Positions 1-8,982 of a stretch of 64,000 bases of DNA are shown here, one piece after another. The DNA comes from Flavobacterium cupriresistens. GTDB taxonomy: Bacteria; Bacteroidota; Bacteroidia; Flavobacteriales; Flavobacteriaceae. Positions within the stretch are counted from its first letter, which is position 1; each line of letters starts with the position of its first letter. The translations under genes and the position numbers were made by a program. A model generated the notes under the pieces. The model searched no databases. It had not been told where the DNA came from and saw only the letters and a list, made by a program, of their open reading frames with translations. Where the stretch lies: contig NZ_CP087134.1 of the NCBI RefSeq assembly GCF_020911925.1, positions 310,001-374,000 on the forward strand. The letters are read 5' to 3'.

Positions 1-1
1 A

Positions 2-199
2 CTATTTCTTTCTATAATCAAAAACAAAAAATGGACTTATCGATTTACAGTTTTACATCTGCTTTTTCTAATCGTTTATACCATCTTCCTGATCAATAAA
101 GCACATTTCTTTATTGTTTTGCCAATGATAATAACGAGTGGCTTTGTTTTAGTACGAGTAGCAATCCGAAACAAAAAACGGATTCCTATTATCATCTAA
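2..199 (+). CDS. C-terminal fragment of an unknown membrane protein (5' end outside window)
   Basis: The frame is open from the window edge and gives 65 residues before a TAA stop. It contains two hydrophobic stretches (about residues 17-34 and 38-51) separated by a short polar turn, and a basic tail (RNKKRIPIII), as at the end of a polytopic membrane protein. It is the only plus-strand gene and converges with the last gene of the polysaccharide locus, with a single base between the two stop codons. That marks the downstream boundary of the locus. The fragment is too short to assign to a family. Its reality is supported by the hydrophobic pattern and the uninterrupted frame only. Confidence 0.5.
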   Translation, partial: LFLSIIKNKKWTYRFTVLHLLFLIVYTIFLINKAHFFIVLPMIITSGFVLVRVAIRNKKRIPIII

Positions 200-200
200 A

Positions 201-1595
201 TTACTGTCCGCGATAAAACACAATTGTAGTAATGGTTTTAAATGTAATACTCAAATCCAGAAAAACACTTCTGTGTTTGATGTAATACAAGTCATATTGT
301 AATTTTATCAGACTTTCTTCTATCGATTCACCGTAAGAATAATTGACTTGTGCCCAACCGGTAAGACCGGGTTTTATAACGTGTCTTGTTTCATAAAAAG
401 GCATTCTCTGGGCAATTTCATCTACAAAAAACGGACGTTCGGGTCTTGGTCCAATAACGGCCATATCTCCTATAATAACATTAAAAAACTGTGGTAATTC
501 GTCTATTCTGGATTTGCGCATAAATTTTCCAAACGGAGTAACACGTCTATCCCCTGAAGTTGCAAAAGCCACTCCATCAGATTCTGAGTTTTCTACCATT
601 GTTCTAAATTTATATATTTTAAAAACAACGCCATTTTTACCTACTCTTTCCTGCGTATAGAACAAACTCCCTTTATTCCCAATCAAATTTCCGATAAAAA
701 TGAAAGGAATAAAAACACAACAGATTATCAGACCCACGAACGAAAAAAAGAATTCGAAAAAACGAACCTGAAACAAATACAACTTATTATTATTACTTCG
801 GCTAAAAGGGAAAAACCGATAAAAGTCTCTTGAAATATAATGCACCGGAATACGCTGCGTTTTGCTTTCGTAAACTTGTGTATACTCCCGAATTATGTTT
901 CCGCCTTCTAATAAATGGAGTAGCTTCTGGTACAACTCAGTCGTTATTCCATCCGTATTCTGGGAGGCTATGACAATCTCTGAGATATTGTGTTTAGAAA
1001 CAAAATCTTCCAGATCTTCTCTTTTGATTTTTTTCACGTAATGAAAACCCAAATCCTCCTGAACTACCGAATCTGAGTTTACAAAACCCACAATTTTATA
1101 ATGAGGATCAACATTTTCAAGCCCTAAAACCAATTCTTCGACCTGATTCTGATTGCATATTAAAACTACGTTCTGTACAAATCTGTGCGAAGCCAAAAAA
1201 TAAACATACAGGTATCTCCAGGCTAATAATGAAAAGAGAATAGCAAAATAAAATACCACAATTGCGATTCTGTGTTTGGGTAATTCCGGCGATAAAATGG
1301 GAGTCAGTAAATACACAATTACGGTTGTACTGGTAGTAAATATAGTACTCTTAAGAATCTGAAGCTGATTGCTTGCGACCTGTAAATTATACATTTCGAA
1401 GATAGAGCCGAACATGTAGATGTAAAAGATCAATACAATTTCCCAGTAATAATTTGCGCTTGAAAACTCAAAATACTTAAAATCAAAAGTAACACTCAAC
1501 AAAAAAAGTGCGCTTAAGACAGAAATAGCATCTAAAATATGAAGTAGTACTTTCCGTTCCGATATTTCGAAATGAATTTTATTATTTAAAAACAT
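201..1595 (-). CDS. Polyprenyl glycosylphosphotransferase (WcaJ/exopolysaccharide-initiating sugar transferase)
   Basis: This polytopic enzyme is expected to transfer a sugar-1-phosphate from a nucleotide sugar to undecaprenyl phosphate, starting a repeat unit at the inner membrane. The 464-residue length and layout match the long PHPT family. There are four N-terminal membrane helices (about 16-128), a Rossmann-like CoA-binding-type domain (about 140-250), a further hydrophobic segment near 280-305, and the C-terminal bacterial sugar transferase domain. That domain shows KIYKFRTM, SRIDELPQ, GDMAVIGPRPERP and KPGLTGWAQVNY (408-419). It is the last gene of the run. Glucose-1-P is the usual WcaJ substrate, but the sugar cannot be read from the sequence. 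A second possible initiator lies at 36943-37905. Confidence 0.9.
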   Translation of the reverse strand: MFLNNKIHFEISERKVLLHILDAISVLSALFLLSVTFDFKYFEFSSANYYWEIVLIFYIYMFGSIFEMYNLQVASNQLQILKSTIFTTSTTVIVYLLTPILSPELPKHRIAIVVFYFAILFSLLAWRYLYVYFLASHRFVQNVVLICNQNQVEELVLGLENVDPHYKIVGFVNSDSVVQEDLGFHYVKKIKREDLEDFVSKHNISEIVIASQNTDGITTELYQKLLHLLEGGNIIREYTQVYESKTQRIPVHYISRDFYRFFPFSRSNNNKLYLFQVRFFEFFFSFVGLIICCVFIPFIFIGNLIGNKGSLFYTQERVGKNGVVFKIYKFRTMVENSESDGVAFATSGDRRVTPFGKFMRKSRIDELPQFFNVIIGDMAVIGPRPERPFFVDEIAQRMPFYETRHVIKPGLTGWAQVNYSYGESIEESLIKLQYDLYYIKHRSVFLDLSITFKTITTIVFYRGQ

Positions 1596-1632
1596 TTATT
1601 CTATAGTTTAATTTGGGGTAATTAACTCGCAA

Positions 1633-1640
1633 CAAATGTA
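1633..1640 (-). promoter_or_regulatory. Possible Bacteroidota -7 element before the WcaJ-type gene
   Basis: Read on the minus strand the bases are TACATTTG, matching the Bacteroidota -7 consensus TAnnTTTG. They lie 38 bases before the ATG at 1595, in a 61-base gap. No TTG -33 element is visible at the usual spacing, so this may be chance in A+T-rich DNA. Confidence 0.3.
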
Positions 1641-1656
1641 TTATAAAAAAAAGGAT

Positions 1657-3006
1657 TTAATCCAGTGAATGTTCAGGTTTTTCAGGAATGTTAATTTGAA
1701 CAGAAAGCAGCGCTAAAGCATATATAAAGGCCGGAGCTGCCAATCGCATAGCCGCGTGATTAATTGTTAATAGCCAAAAAGCCCAAAATGAAAGGACAAA
1801 TACATTTTGGCGGTTATTTACAAAAAACAATAACGGAGTAAACAATAAAATCAGCAAATCTATTATGCCTAAAGTCCCGTGTTCAGCCATCATCCTGGTT
1901 ATTTCGTTATGAGAAGCCGCTTCAATACCTGTTTCTTCTTCTCTGATTTCTTTATTCTTTCCTACCCCTACTCCCAGAATAGGATTATCAAGAAACATTT
2001 GAAATTCGGAAGCGATAAGAACTTCTCTACCCGATAATTTACTCTTTTTCTCTCTTCCTGCTGCATCCTGATTAGCATATCTTTTATTAATCAATCCACT
2101 GGTTTGCATTGACGAGTATCCCCAGACCCCTACTCCTGCCAGAAATGTAAGGATGATCACTAAACCAACTTTCGCCTTAGACTTTACATTTCCTTGTTTG
2201 TACAAGACAATTAGAAGCAAAACAATCATTACAATACCGGTCATTACCCCTCCTCTTGAAAAAGTAACAATTCCCCTAAAAGCAAAAACGAGGACAAGAA
2301 AACCGTTAACCGCTATGAGCAACTTACTTTTAGAGTTCAATAATAGTTGTACGAAAAACACAAAAATTCCTAAGCCTAAAATAGTTGATACCTGATTGGG
2401 GCCAAATCCACCTGAAGTTGCAAAATTAGAATCTGTTCCTCTTACAACATCCTTCACACTTGGAGAATACATAAAAAGATAAGCAGCAATAGAAACCAGA
2501 GGCAGAGCCAAGGCCGTTATCACCACCTTTAATCTGTCGAAAGTTATTCTTCTCTGAAAACAGTAAATAGACGAAATCCCTAAACAAACTGGTCCTGAAA
2601 TATTAAAAACAATTGCTTTCCTGATGTCTGTATCCATATTTAAGGAAAAAACAGATAAAATCACACTTGGAATAAGCAAAATAAAAAAGATCCAGTAGAT
2701 AAATGCCCGGTTCGAAAAACCGGAATAGATGATCCCTATAAACATAAAGAGTATAACAGCATATTTACCAAATTCATTTAAAATAGCACCGTTTGTCATC
2801 CTTAAAAACACCTCAACTGTAATAACATATGCCGACATTATCAGAACTTCATTATTTTTGTTTTTATTTTTCACTATGTAAATAAGTCCAAAAGCGCAGA
2901 TCGACAAAGCGTATATCTTTGAGGTAAACGGCAAAATAAAAACCAACACAGCAATTGCTGCATGGATAACGAGAAGGTATATGTATATTAGTTTCGGGTT
3001 TTTCAT
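1657..3006 (-). CDS. O-antigen ligase / Wzy-type polymerase family membrane protein
   Basis: A 449-residue protein with about 11-12 predicted membrane helices. It carries the large periplasmic loop typical of the WaaL/Wzy_C superfamily, with SGREVLIASEFQMFLDNPILGVG followed by a conserved-looking SHNE near residue 365. Such proteins join finished glycans to an acceptor (ligase) or polymerise lipid-linked repeat units (Wzy). It sits between GT4 genes and the initiating transferase. A second Wzy-like protein is at 43799-45106, so one may be the polymerase and the other the ligase. Sequence alone does not separate these roles. The G-x-G-x-G-x-N loop pattern is more ligase-like. Confidence 0.8.
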   Translation of the reverse strand: MKNPKLIYIYLLVIHAAIAVLVFILPFTSKIYALSICAFGLIYIVKNKNKNNEVLIMSAYVITVEVFLRMTNGAILNEFGKYAVILFMFIGIIYSGFSNRAFIYWIFFILLIPSVILSVFSLNMDTDIRKAIVFNISGPVCLGISSIYCFQRRITFDRLKVVITALALPLVSIAAYLFMYSPSVKDVVRGTDSNFATSGGFGPNQVSTILGLGIFVFFVQLLLNSKSKLLIAVNGFLVLVFAFRGIVTFSRGGVMTGIVMIVLLLIVLYKQGNVKSKAKVGLVIILTFLAGVGVWGYSSMQTSGLINKRYANQDAAGREKKSKLSGREVLIASEFQMFLDNPILGVGVGKNKEIREEETGIEAASHNEITRMMAEHGTLGIIDLLILLFTPLLFFVNNRQNVFVLSFWAFWLLTINHAAMRLAAPAFIYALALLSVQINIPEKPEHSLD

Positions 3007-3013
3007 TGGTATT

Positions 3014-4114
3014 TTAGTTGGTGTTTTTCACCACAAAATTAGTTGAAGATTGCAACCAAAAAATATATTCTTTTATTATTGCATCTTCACTGTAATCTGA
3101 CAGGATTCTTTTATTCAAATTCAACCCCATTTCTGTTCTTAAATTTGGCTGTTCTATCAAGATTTGAATGGCTTCGATAAATTGATTGCTATTATTAGAT
3201 TCAATAATCTGTCCTTCCTTTTCAGAAGTAATCACTTTGGAAATCTCGCCTACATTTGTTGCAACAGCCGGTAATTTGTACAATCCATATTCCAGAACGG
3301 CTAAAGGAAGCCCTTCAGAAAAAGAAGGCAGGACCGCAATATCACATTGTTCTAAAGCACTGCCCACATTTTTTACAGCACCGTAAAAAAAGACGGTATC
3401 CTGAAGTTTAAATTCGGCTACCATTTTATTTAATCGGTCCGCATATAAATCTTTAAAATCTTTGCCGAACAGATGAAAACTCCAGTCCGGAAATTTATCT
3501 TTTATTGAACGGGCTACATTTAACAGTAATTCATAATTCTTTTGGGGACGCAAGTTCGCAACACAAATAATTCTCTTTCCCTCGGATCCAAATAAGGATA
3601 TTTTTTCATTTAAAATTACTGACTTCTCAATAAAATTAGGAAGAAATATAATATCAGGACAGAACAAATATGATGCTGCCCACTTTTCTAATGCGGTATT
3701 CACTGAAATAATACCCTTAAAAAAAACAGAGCCAAATTTAAGACTTAAGCTCTTTCTTAAAGTTAGATCCTGTGAGATCCCATAATGATCGTGCCAGATA
3801 ATTTTTACTCTCGGAAGCGTTATTTTAGCTAAAACAGCAATAAAAAAAGAAGAACTATGCGCATGAATAATATCAATTTTATTATTCTTCAGATACTTTC
3901 TCAGCTGAAAAACAGCTTTAAAATCTACACTCTTTTTTCTCTTTAAAAATAAATAAGACACTTTTTCGTCTATCTGACTTAAAAGCAGCCCTTCTTTCCG
4001 GGTTGCAATTAATCCCGAAAAAGTAATTTTCTTAGCCAGAGCATTAGCATAATTTACTGCCATTCTCTCTGCTCCACCCGTTTCTAAAGAGTCTATAAGC
4101 TGTACAATTCTCAT
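3014..4114 (-). CDS. GT4-family glycosyltransferase
   Basis: A retaining GT-B enzyme of 366 residues. The N-terminal acceptor domain opens with SLETGGAERMAVNYANALA, the family's Gly-rich loop. The donor domain carries FSEGLPLAVLE, with the EX7E pair at 267 and 275, then the usual LPAVATNVGEI nucleotide-sugar loop. It overlaps the preceding GT4 gene by four bases (ATGA), so the two are translationally coupled. Donor and acceptor are unknown. The cell location should be the cytoplasmic face of the inner membrane, acting on lipid-linked intermediates. Confidence 0.9.
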   Translation of the reverse strand: MRIVQLIDSLETGGAERMAVNYANALAKKITFSGLIATRKEGLLLSQIDEKVSYLFLKRKKSVDFKAVFQLRKYLKNNKIDIIHAHSSSFFIAVLAKITLPRVKIIWHDHYGISQDLTLRKSLSLKFGSVFFKGIISVNTALEKWAASYLFCPDIIFLPNFIEKSVILNEKISLFGSEGKRIICVANLRPQKNYELLLNVARSIKDKFPDWSFHLFGKDFKDLYADRLNKMVAEFKLQDTVFFYGAVKNVGSALEQCDIAVLPSFSEGLPLAVLEYGLYKLPAVATNVGEISKVITSEKEGQIIESNNSNQFIEAIQILIEQPNLRTEMGLNLNKRILSDYSEDAIIKEYIFWLQSSTNFVVKNTN

Positions 4115-5229
4115 TCTGTGAGTATCTTTTTAATCTCCGTTTCAAAAACAGTTGTTGTATAATTCTGTGACCATTCCAGTGCCAGCTTGCTTTTGGAAAA
4201 AAAAGCTTTTTCATTCTCCAGTATTTCTTCCAGTTGAATTACATCTTTCTCTAAATCCATATCCAACAAGATCCCTCTGTTTCCATAATCGAGCATAAAA
4301 GGAACGCACGAAACTTTGGTTGCAACAGGTACGCATCCCCAAAACATACCTTCGGCTATTGCTTTAGGCCAGCCTTCACTTTTAGATGGCAGTACTACAA
4401 AATGACTTTTTTTATATGCTTTTTTTATGATATCCTGGTTTTGGTTACCGTGCAATAAAACATGGTTTTCTAATTGATTTACTTTAATATAGTCCCGTAA
4501 AATCTCTTTTTCAACTCCTTCTCCATAGATATTCAAAACGACGTTTTTACCTTTTTTAATCAGTTTCTCTGCCAGTCGTATTGCGTACATCGGATTTTTA
4601 CCTTTAACTAAGCTTCCGACGAAAATCAATTCTATTACCGGATCAAGGCTTGGTTTTTCTATGCTTTCCTTCTCAGATACTGAATAGGTCGCTGTAAAAA
4701 AGGGCTTTATATTTTTAGATTGGTTTTCCCAATCTCCGTAAACCAAAACCTGCATATTTTTGGTCAAAAAAGTATTGCTTAAAATATATTTTTGTATCCG
4801 ATACGCCAACGGTTGTTTGCTTTTTGGATCCCAATTACCTGCATATTTGGCTGTTTTTGTTTTATTCGGAAATAAAATCTGCACCAGACATCCCAACAAA
4901 CCCATATTTCCCGGACAACGCAAATGAATGTGATCCGCAGTTTGCATTGCTTTATAAGTCCTCCACGATACCAAGGGTAAAAAAAGAAGACTCCTTAAAA
5001 TACCAACAGGCGTAGTTAATGCCAAAGCAGGAACTTCCTGAAAATTAAGCTCGGGGTGTTGATAAGCCAAATCAATGTTGCCGACTTTATCTTTAAGTAA
5101 AGGAGCGACAATACTGACCTGATCTACATATTTAAACCAGATATTCATCTCCCAGACATACGGCCCATAGCCGTACAAATGAGTCTCTTCCTTTTTATGG
5201 AGAACATGGGTGATGATTGTAAAATTCAT
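4111..5229 (-). CDS. GT4-family glycosyltransferase
   Basis: A 372-residue GT-B protein. Its donor domain has KSEGWPKAIAE with the EX7E glutamates at 285 and 293, preceded by ELIFVGSLVKGKNPMYAIRL, the usual first strand and helix of that domain. The N-terminal half is less conserved and lacks the classical GG loop, but has YGPYVWEMNIWFKYVDQV at a similar place. It overlaps the next GT4 gene by four bases. The gap to the gene before it is 69 bases. Specificity unknown. Confidence 0.88.
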   Translation of the reverse strand: MNFTIITHVLHKKEETHLYGYGPYVWEMNIWFKYVDQVSIVAPLLKDKVGNIDLAYQHPELNFQEVPALALTTPVGILRSLLFLPLVSWRTYKAMQTADHIHLRCPGNMGLLGCLVQILFPNKTKTAKYAGNWDPKSKQPLAYRIQKYILSNTFLTKNMQVLVYGDWENQSKNIKPFFTATYSVSEKESIEKPSLDPVIELIFVGSLVKGKNPMYAIRLAEKLIKKGKNVVLNIYGEGVEKEILRDYIKVNQLENHVLLHGNQNQDIIKKAYKKSHFVVLPSKSEGWPKAIAEGMFWGCVPVATKVSCVPFMLDYGNRGILLDMDLEKDVIQLEEILENEKAFFSKSKLALEWSQNYTTTVFETEIKKILTE

Positions 5230-5298
5230 AGATTCTGAGCTTTTTCTGTGAAAGAAAGGGTTCTTTTAAATAGTATTCCGGATGCAATTGGATTTCCC

Positions 5299-6402
5299 TT
5301 ACTTTCTTTCGATTATTTTTTTCATCATTGCGCTATAGGTTTCAACACCAAATTTTTCTACAAATGTTTTCCTTGCCTTAATCCCCATCTCATATTGATT
5401 TTCAGCACTGTTTTCTACTCTTTCAAAAAGCAAAACCATTTCTTCTTTAGTAGGATTAAATTTAAAGCAATCTATCCCCTCTTCCAGTTCTGTAGAAAGT
5501 CCTGTGGTATTTGAAATTAGCAAAGGAGTCTGATTCATCATCGATTCTAAACCCACTGTTGGTAAATTATCAAATTTAGAAGGTATAATAGTATAATGAC
5601 TTTCATTGAGATATTTATCAATTTCATTATAAGTTAAGGCCCCAACAAAATTAATCTTGACATCGTTTCCTATTAATTCCTCAATTTGATTGTGCTGACT
5701 ACCGCTGCCCGCAATATTCAAAATAATTTTTGATGTCTTAAATTTCTCTTTATAAACTAAAAAAGCATGAATTAAATCAATAACTCCTTTTGATGGTTCG
5801 AGCCGCCCTAAATAAGACACTACAATAGAGTCTGAATTTAAAGTACTTTTTCCATTAAACCTGTCTTTCATCGGATTCACAACTTTTACTCCTTTTGTGC
5901 AGCCAAAATAGTATTCCAGATCTTCTTTGGCTAAGTCCGAAGGACAAATAACCTGATCTGCAAACCATTTATAAAGCAGTTTCTTTCTGTATTTTTTGAA
6001 ATTCCTTTTCAAAGAGGAACTCGAAACATCTTGCTGAATCTGAGTAGACAATGTATGATAATAGGGAAATGTTTTAATCTTACCCAGTGAAAGTATTTTA
6101 GATACTATGGTAGTGATGTTAACATTTACAAAATGGCTTATTAGTACAGTTGGCCTGTATCTCCAATAGAGTTTAGCGAACCAAAGCGCATCCTTAAATT
6201 TCACAGGTCTGTTTACTGTTGGCCAGGAATAAACGGAAAGTTCTCCTTCTCCGATATTTTCTTTGAAGGGTTTGTTAAAAAAAGGGTTGTGCGAAATAAA
6301 TACAACACTATTGCCTGCACGTGTTAAATCACGAGCTAAATAATAACTCATAAAAGAAAATGAACTTTCGGTATAATTATGTGCTATTAAAATTGTTTTC
6401 AT
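5299..6402 (-). CDS. GT4-family glycosyltransferase with an EX7E variant
   Basis: A 367-residue GT-B protein. The N terminus has IAHNYTESSFSFMSYYLARDL, an acceptor-side start. The donor domain begins VVSYLGRLEPSKGVIDLIHAF and has SKFDNLPTVGLE. The first glutamate of EX7E is replaced by aspartate (278) and the second is kept (286). Asp at this position occurs in some family members and need not abolish activity. Its ATG directly abuts the stop of the upstream GT4 gene, suggesting coupling. The donor sugar is unknown. Confidence 0.87.
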   Translation of the reverse strand: MKTILIAHNYTESSFSFMSYYLARDLTRAGNSVVFISHNPFFNKPFKENIGEGELSVYSWPTVNRPVKFKDALWFAKLYWRYRPTVLISHFVNVNITTIVSKILSLGKIKTFPYYHTLSTQIQQDVSSSSLKRNFKKYRKKLLYKWFADQVICPSDLAKEDLEYYFGCTKGVKVVNPMKDRFNGKSTLNSDSIVVSYLGRLEPSKGVIDLIHAFLVYKEKFKTSKIILNIAGSGSQHNQIEELIGNDVKINFVGALTYNEIDKYLNESHYTIIPSKFDNLPTVGLESMMNQTPLLISNTTGLSTELEEGIDCFKFNPTKEEMVLLFERVENSAENQYEMGIKARKTFVEKFGVETYSAMMKKIIERK

Positions 6403-7557
6403 TTATTCGTTACCTAAAATTCCCATCTTATAAAAATCAATATTCTGAAGAACAATATTCTCTAAACCATATTTTTCAAGTACAACTTCTCTGGCCTTTT
6501 TACCCATTACAATTGATTTTTCCTTGTTATCAAAAGTCCAAATAATCTTTTGGGCTATATCTGCAGGGTTATGTGGGTCACATAACAAGCCTGTTTTATA
6601 ATTTTCTATTGTCTCCGGCCCGGGGCCTAATTTGGTAAAAACAACGGCTTTTCCCATAGCCATCGCCTCCGGTGCGACTAGTCCCTGTGTTTCCATATGA
6701 GACGGGAATACACAAACTGTAGCTTCTGAATACACTACTGGTATATTTGTATATGGAATTGCTCCATGAAAATGAATGTCTTTTACAAGCTCTCCTAATT
6801 GCGGCAACTCTTTTTCTTTCAATAGCTGCAGGTAAGAACTACCGTCAGGAAAAAACCAATCTCTGCCATATATTTCTAATGTTGCCTCAGGATATTCTTT
6901 TTTTACCAATGGAAAAGCTTGTATTAACTGGCGAATTCCCTTCTTCTCGCAAACCGTACCTACAAAGACAATTTTCGATTCAGGAGCTTCTTTTACCATT
7001 GGCTGAAACAATGTTGTGTTTATCGGGTTTTTAATATAGGCAACAGCTTTCCCGTTATAACTTAAATATTTTTCGGTGTGCGTTTTTACATATTGAGAAA
7101 CGGCAATAAAAGCATCGCTATTTTTAAACGATCGATTCTCTTGAAATCCTTTCCATTTATTGATTTTTCTATTTTCGCTTTCCGCAAAAAAATGATGACC
7201 TCCGTGAAGTCGTATGATGTATTTTATAGTCTTTATTTTACTGATAAAAGCAAGACCTAACTCAGAAGACTCCACTATATTGATAGGATTATCTTGGTGA
7301 ATTTCTTTTATCTTTTTGTTAATTGCTTTAAAATTAAAATACCAGGAAATCATTTTTAAAGTACTTCTTTTTAAACGATAGACATGCACACCGTCTACAA
7401 TTTCGGTCTCGTCATTTAAAGTATAATTAATCCCAATTACCGAAACATGAATTCCTCTTTTGACCAATGCTACAGCCAGAGTCTTTACAAAACTACCTAT
7501 CCCGCCATGAGGGAATCCTTCTTTTGGATATTCATTTGTTAAAAAACAGATGTGCAT
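6403..7557 (-). CDS. GT4-family glycosyltransferase
   Basis: A 384-residue GT-B enzyme with both family hallmarks. These are NEYPKEGFPHGGIGSFVKTL at the N terminus and HMETQGLVAPE (EX7E, 289 and 297) in the donor domain, followed by GKAVVFTKLGPGPETI. IVFVGTVCEKKGIRQLIQAF marks the start of the donor half. The gene is separated by one base from the upstream GT-B gene and by none from the downstream one, the fourth GT4 of this end block. Its acceptor and donor are not predictable here. Confidence 0.9.
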   Translation of the reverse strand: MHICFLTNEYPKEGFPHGGIGSFVKTLAVALVKRGIHVSVIGINYTLNDETEIVDGVHVYRLKRSTLKMISWYFNFKAINKKIKEIHQDNPINIVESSELGLAFISKIKTIKYIIRLHGGHHFFAESENRKINKWKGFQENRSFKNSDAFIAVSQYVKTHTEKYLSYNGKAVAYIKNPINTTLFQPMVKEAPESKIVFVGTVCEKKGIRQLIQAFPLVKKEYPEATLEIYGRDWFFPDGSSYLQLLKEKELPQLGELVKDIHFHGAIPYTNIPVVYSEATVCVFPSHMETQGLVAPEAMAMGKAVVFTKLGPGPETIENYKTGLLCDPHNPADIAQKIIWTFDNKEKSIVMGKKAREVVLEKYGLENIVLQNIDFYKMGILGNE

Positions 7558-7558
7558 T

Positions 7559-8938
7559 TTAATTTGCTTTAATGATTTCCCTTATTCTCATTGAGGCATT
7601 TTTATAATCTTCCAGTACTGTTTTTTTCCATTCGATCATCTTCGAACTACAACTCTTTTGAAGCGTTAGCTTTTCTACAATTTCCGCTTTATTGTTCAGC
7701 CAAATTACGGCATCTTTATTAGGCATACTCTTGAAATGTTGAAATTGATAAATCGTTTTTACCGACCAATCTTTCACATTTTTAATTGGCTGATCGTAAT
7801 TAATAAAGACACAAGGTTTGCTGAACATGGCAAAATCAAAAGCCATAGTCGATCCAACATTCACCACTATATCCGAGTAAAAAGCAGTGCTGACCAACAA
7901 CTTCACATCGTCAACCGATGGATACACTGTACTCCATTCGTCTGTAGTATTAAAATACCACAAAGGAACGGCTTCTTTTATCAAATCTTTATATTTATGT
8001 ACAACAGCATCATATCTACCTGAAAAATCGACCGGACATCTTCTGAACAAAATTTGATATTCATCCTGTAAATTAGCTTTTATCAATTCTTCGGCAATAT
8101 CATTCAAGTACGCCGGATCATCGGGAGATGTCTTTGTGTCATCACCTGAAAAGCAAATGATTTTCTTATTTGGATCTAAATTATAGCTCTTGTAAAAAGT
8201 CTCTTTGTCAATACTGTTTTTTTTCTCTTCGTAAAACTCAAATTGAGAAGTTCCAGTAATAGCAATCTTTTCTGATGGAATTTCAGGATAATACAGCTCT
8301 AATTCTTTTTTCATGTAAGCGGACCATACCAAATAATTGTCTGCTCTTAACGCCATTCTTGCCTTTGGCAAATTATCCCAGGAATAAATTACAGTTGCTG
8401 TCTTAATTCCCAGATCGGTCGCAGCGGCAAATATAGTGGCTACTTTCAGCGCACGTTGGTGCGAGCAAAAAACAGTTTTTGGCTGTACCTCTTTTAATAT
8501 ATTTTTTACCTCATCGTAGAAAACATTCTGACGGATTGCTTTTTGGTATTTTTCTTCTAATTTGAGAATATTGGAGTATTCTTTAAAAAAAGGAGCTACA
8601 GATTCAATTAGTTTATAAAAAACCTTTTTCGAAAATGTCTTTTGATTCCAATTCCAATTGGTCAATAAGGAAGTGTTTTTTACTTTTTGGGTATTATAAT
8701 AGAGTCTGGAAAGGCAAATTAATTCTCTTAAAAATTTCTCTTTAGCAGATTCTTTGTAAGCTGGAATAGTAATTTCGTCATCAATTGTTACATTATCTCT
8801 AATCGCTTTTACCGTTTCAGGATCAAAATTATGAAACAATACTAAATCCTCTTCCATATCTTTAAAGACATTAGAATACAGATAATTTCTAATTCCGACT
8901 CCATCGGGAAAGAGCAATAAAATTTTATCCTTCTCCAT
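7559..8938 (-). CDS. CDP-glycerol-transferase-like GT-B protein, function unknown
   Basis: A 459-residue soluble protein I place tentatively in the GT-B superfamily, near the poly(glycerophosphate) transferases. The N-terminal half has a helix-rich insertion (about 60-150). The middle has FCSHQRALKVATIFAAATDL and TVIYSWDNLPKARM. The C-terminal half has KIICFSGDDTKTSPDD, then SDIVVNVGSTMAFDFAMF and KPCVFINYDQ, which resemble the donor-binding turn where a Ser-Thr pair binds the nucleotide. The gene sits between a GT4 gene (1-base gap) and the SGNH/MBOAT pair. Because CMP-nonulosonate and CDP donors are often used by GT-B folds of this kind, it is a candidate sialyl- or glycerophospho-transferase. 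That is inference only. Confidence 0.6.
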   Translation of the reverse strand: MEKDKILLLFPDGVGIRNYLYSNVFKDMEEDLVLFHNFDPETVKAIRDNVTIDDEITIPAYKESAKEKFLRELICLSRLYYNTQKVKNTSLLTNWNWNQKTFSKKVFYKLIESVAPFFKEYSNILKLEEKYQKAIRQNVFYDEVKNILKEVQPKTVFCSHQRALKVATIFAAATDLGIKTATVIYSWDNLPKARMALRADNYLVWSAYMKKELELYYPEIPSEKIAITGTSQFEFYEEKKNSIDKETFYKSYNLDPNKKIICFSGDDTKTSPDDPAYLNDIAEELIKANLQDEYQILFRRCPVDFSGRYDAVVHKYKDLIKEAVPLWYFNTTDEWSTVYPSVDDVKLLVSTAFYSDIVVNVGSTMAFDFAMFSKPCVFINYDQPIKNVKDWSVKTIYQFQHFKSMPNKDAVIWLNNKAEIVEKLTLQKSCSSKMIEWKKTVLEDYKNASMRIREIIKAN

Positions 8939-8982
8939 TCAAAAATTCAATCATTAACTTATAATTCTTAAAACTGGTCTGG

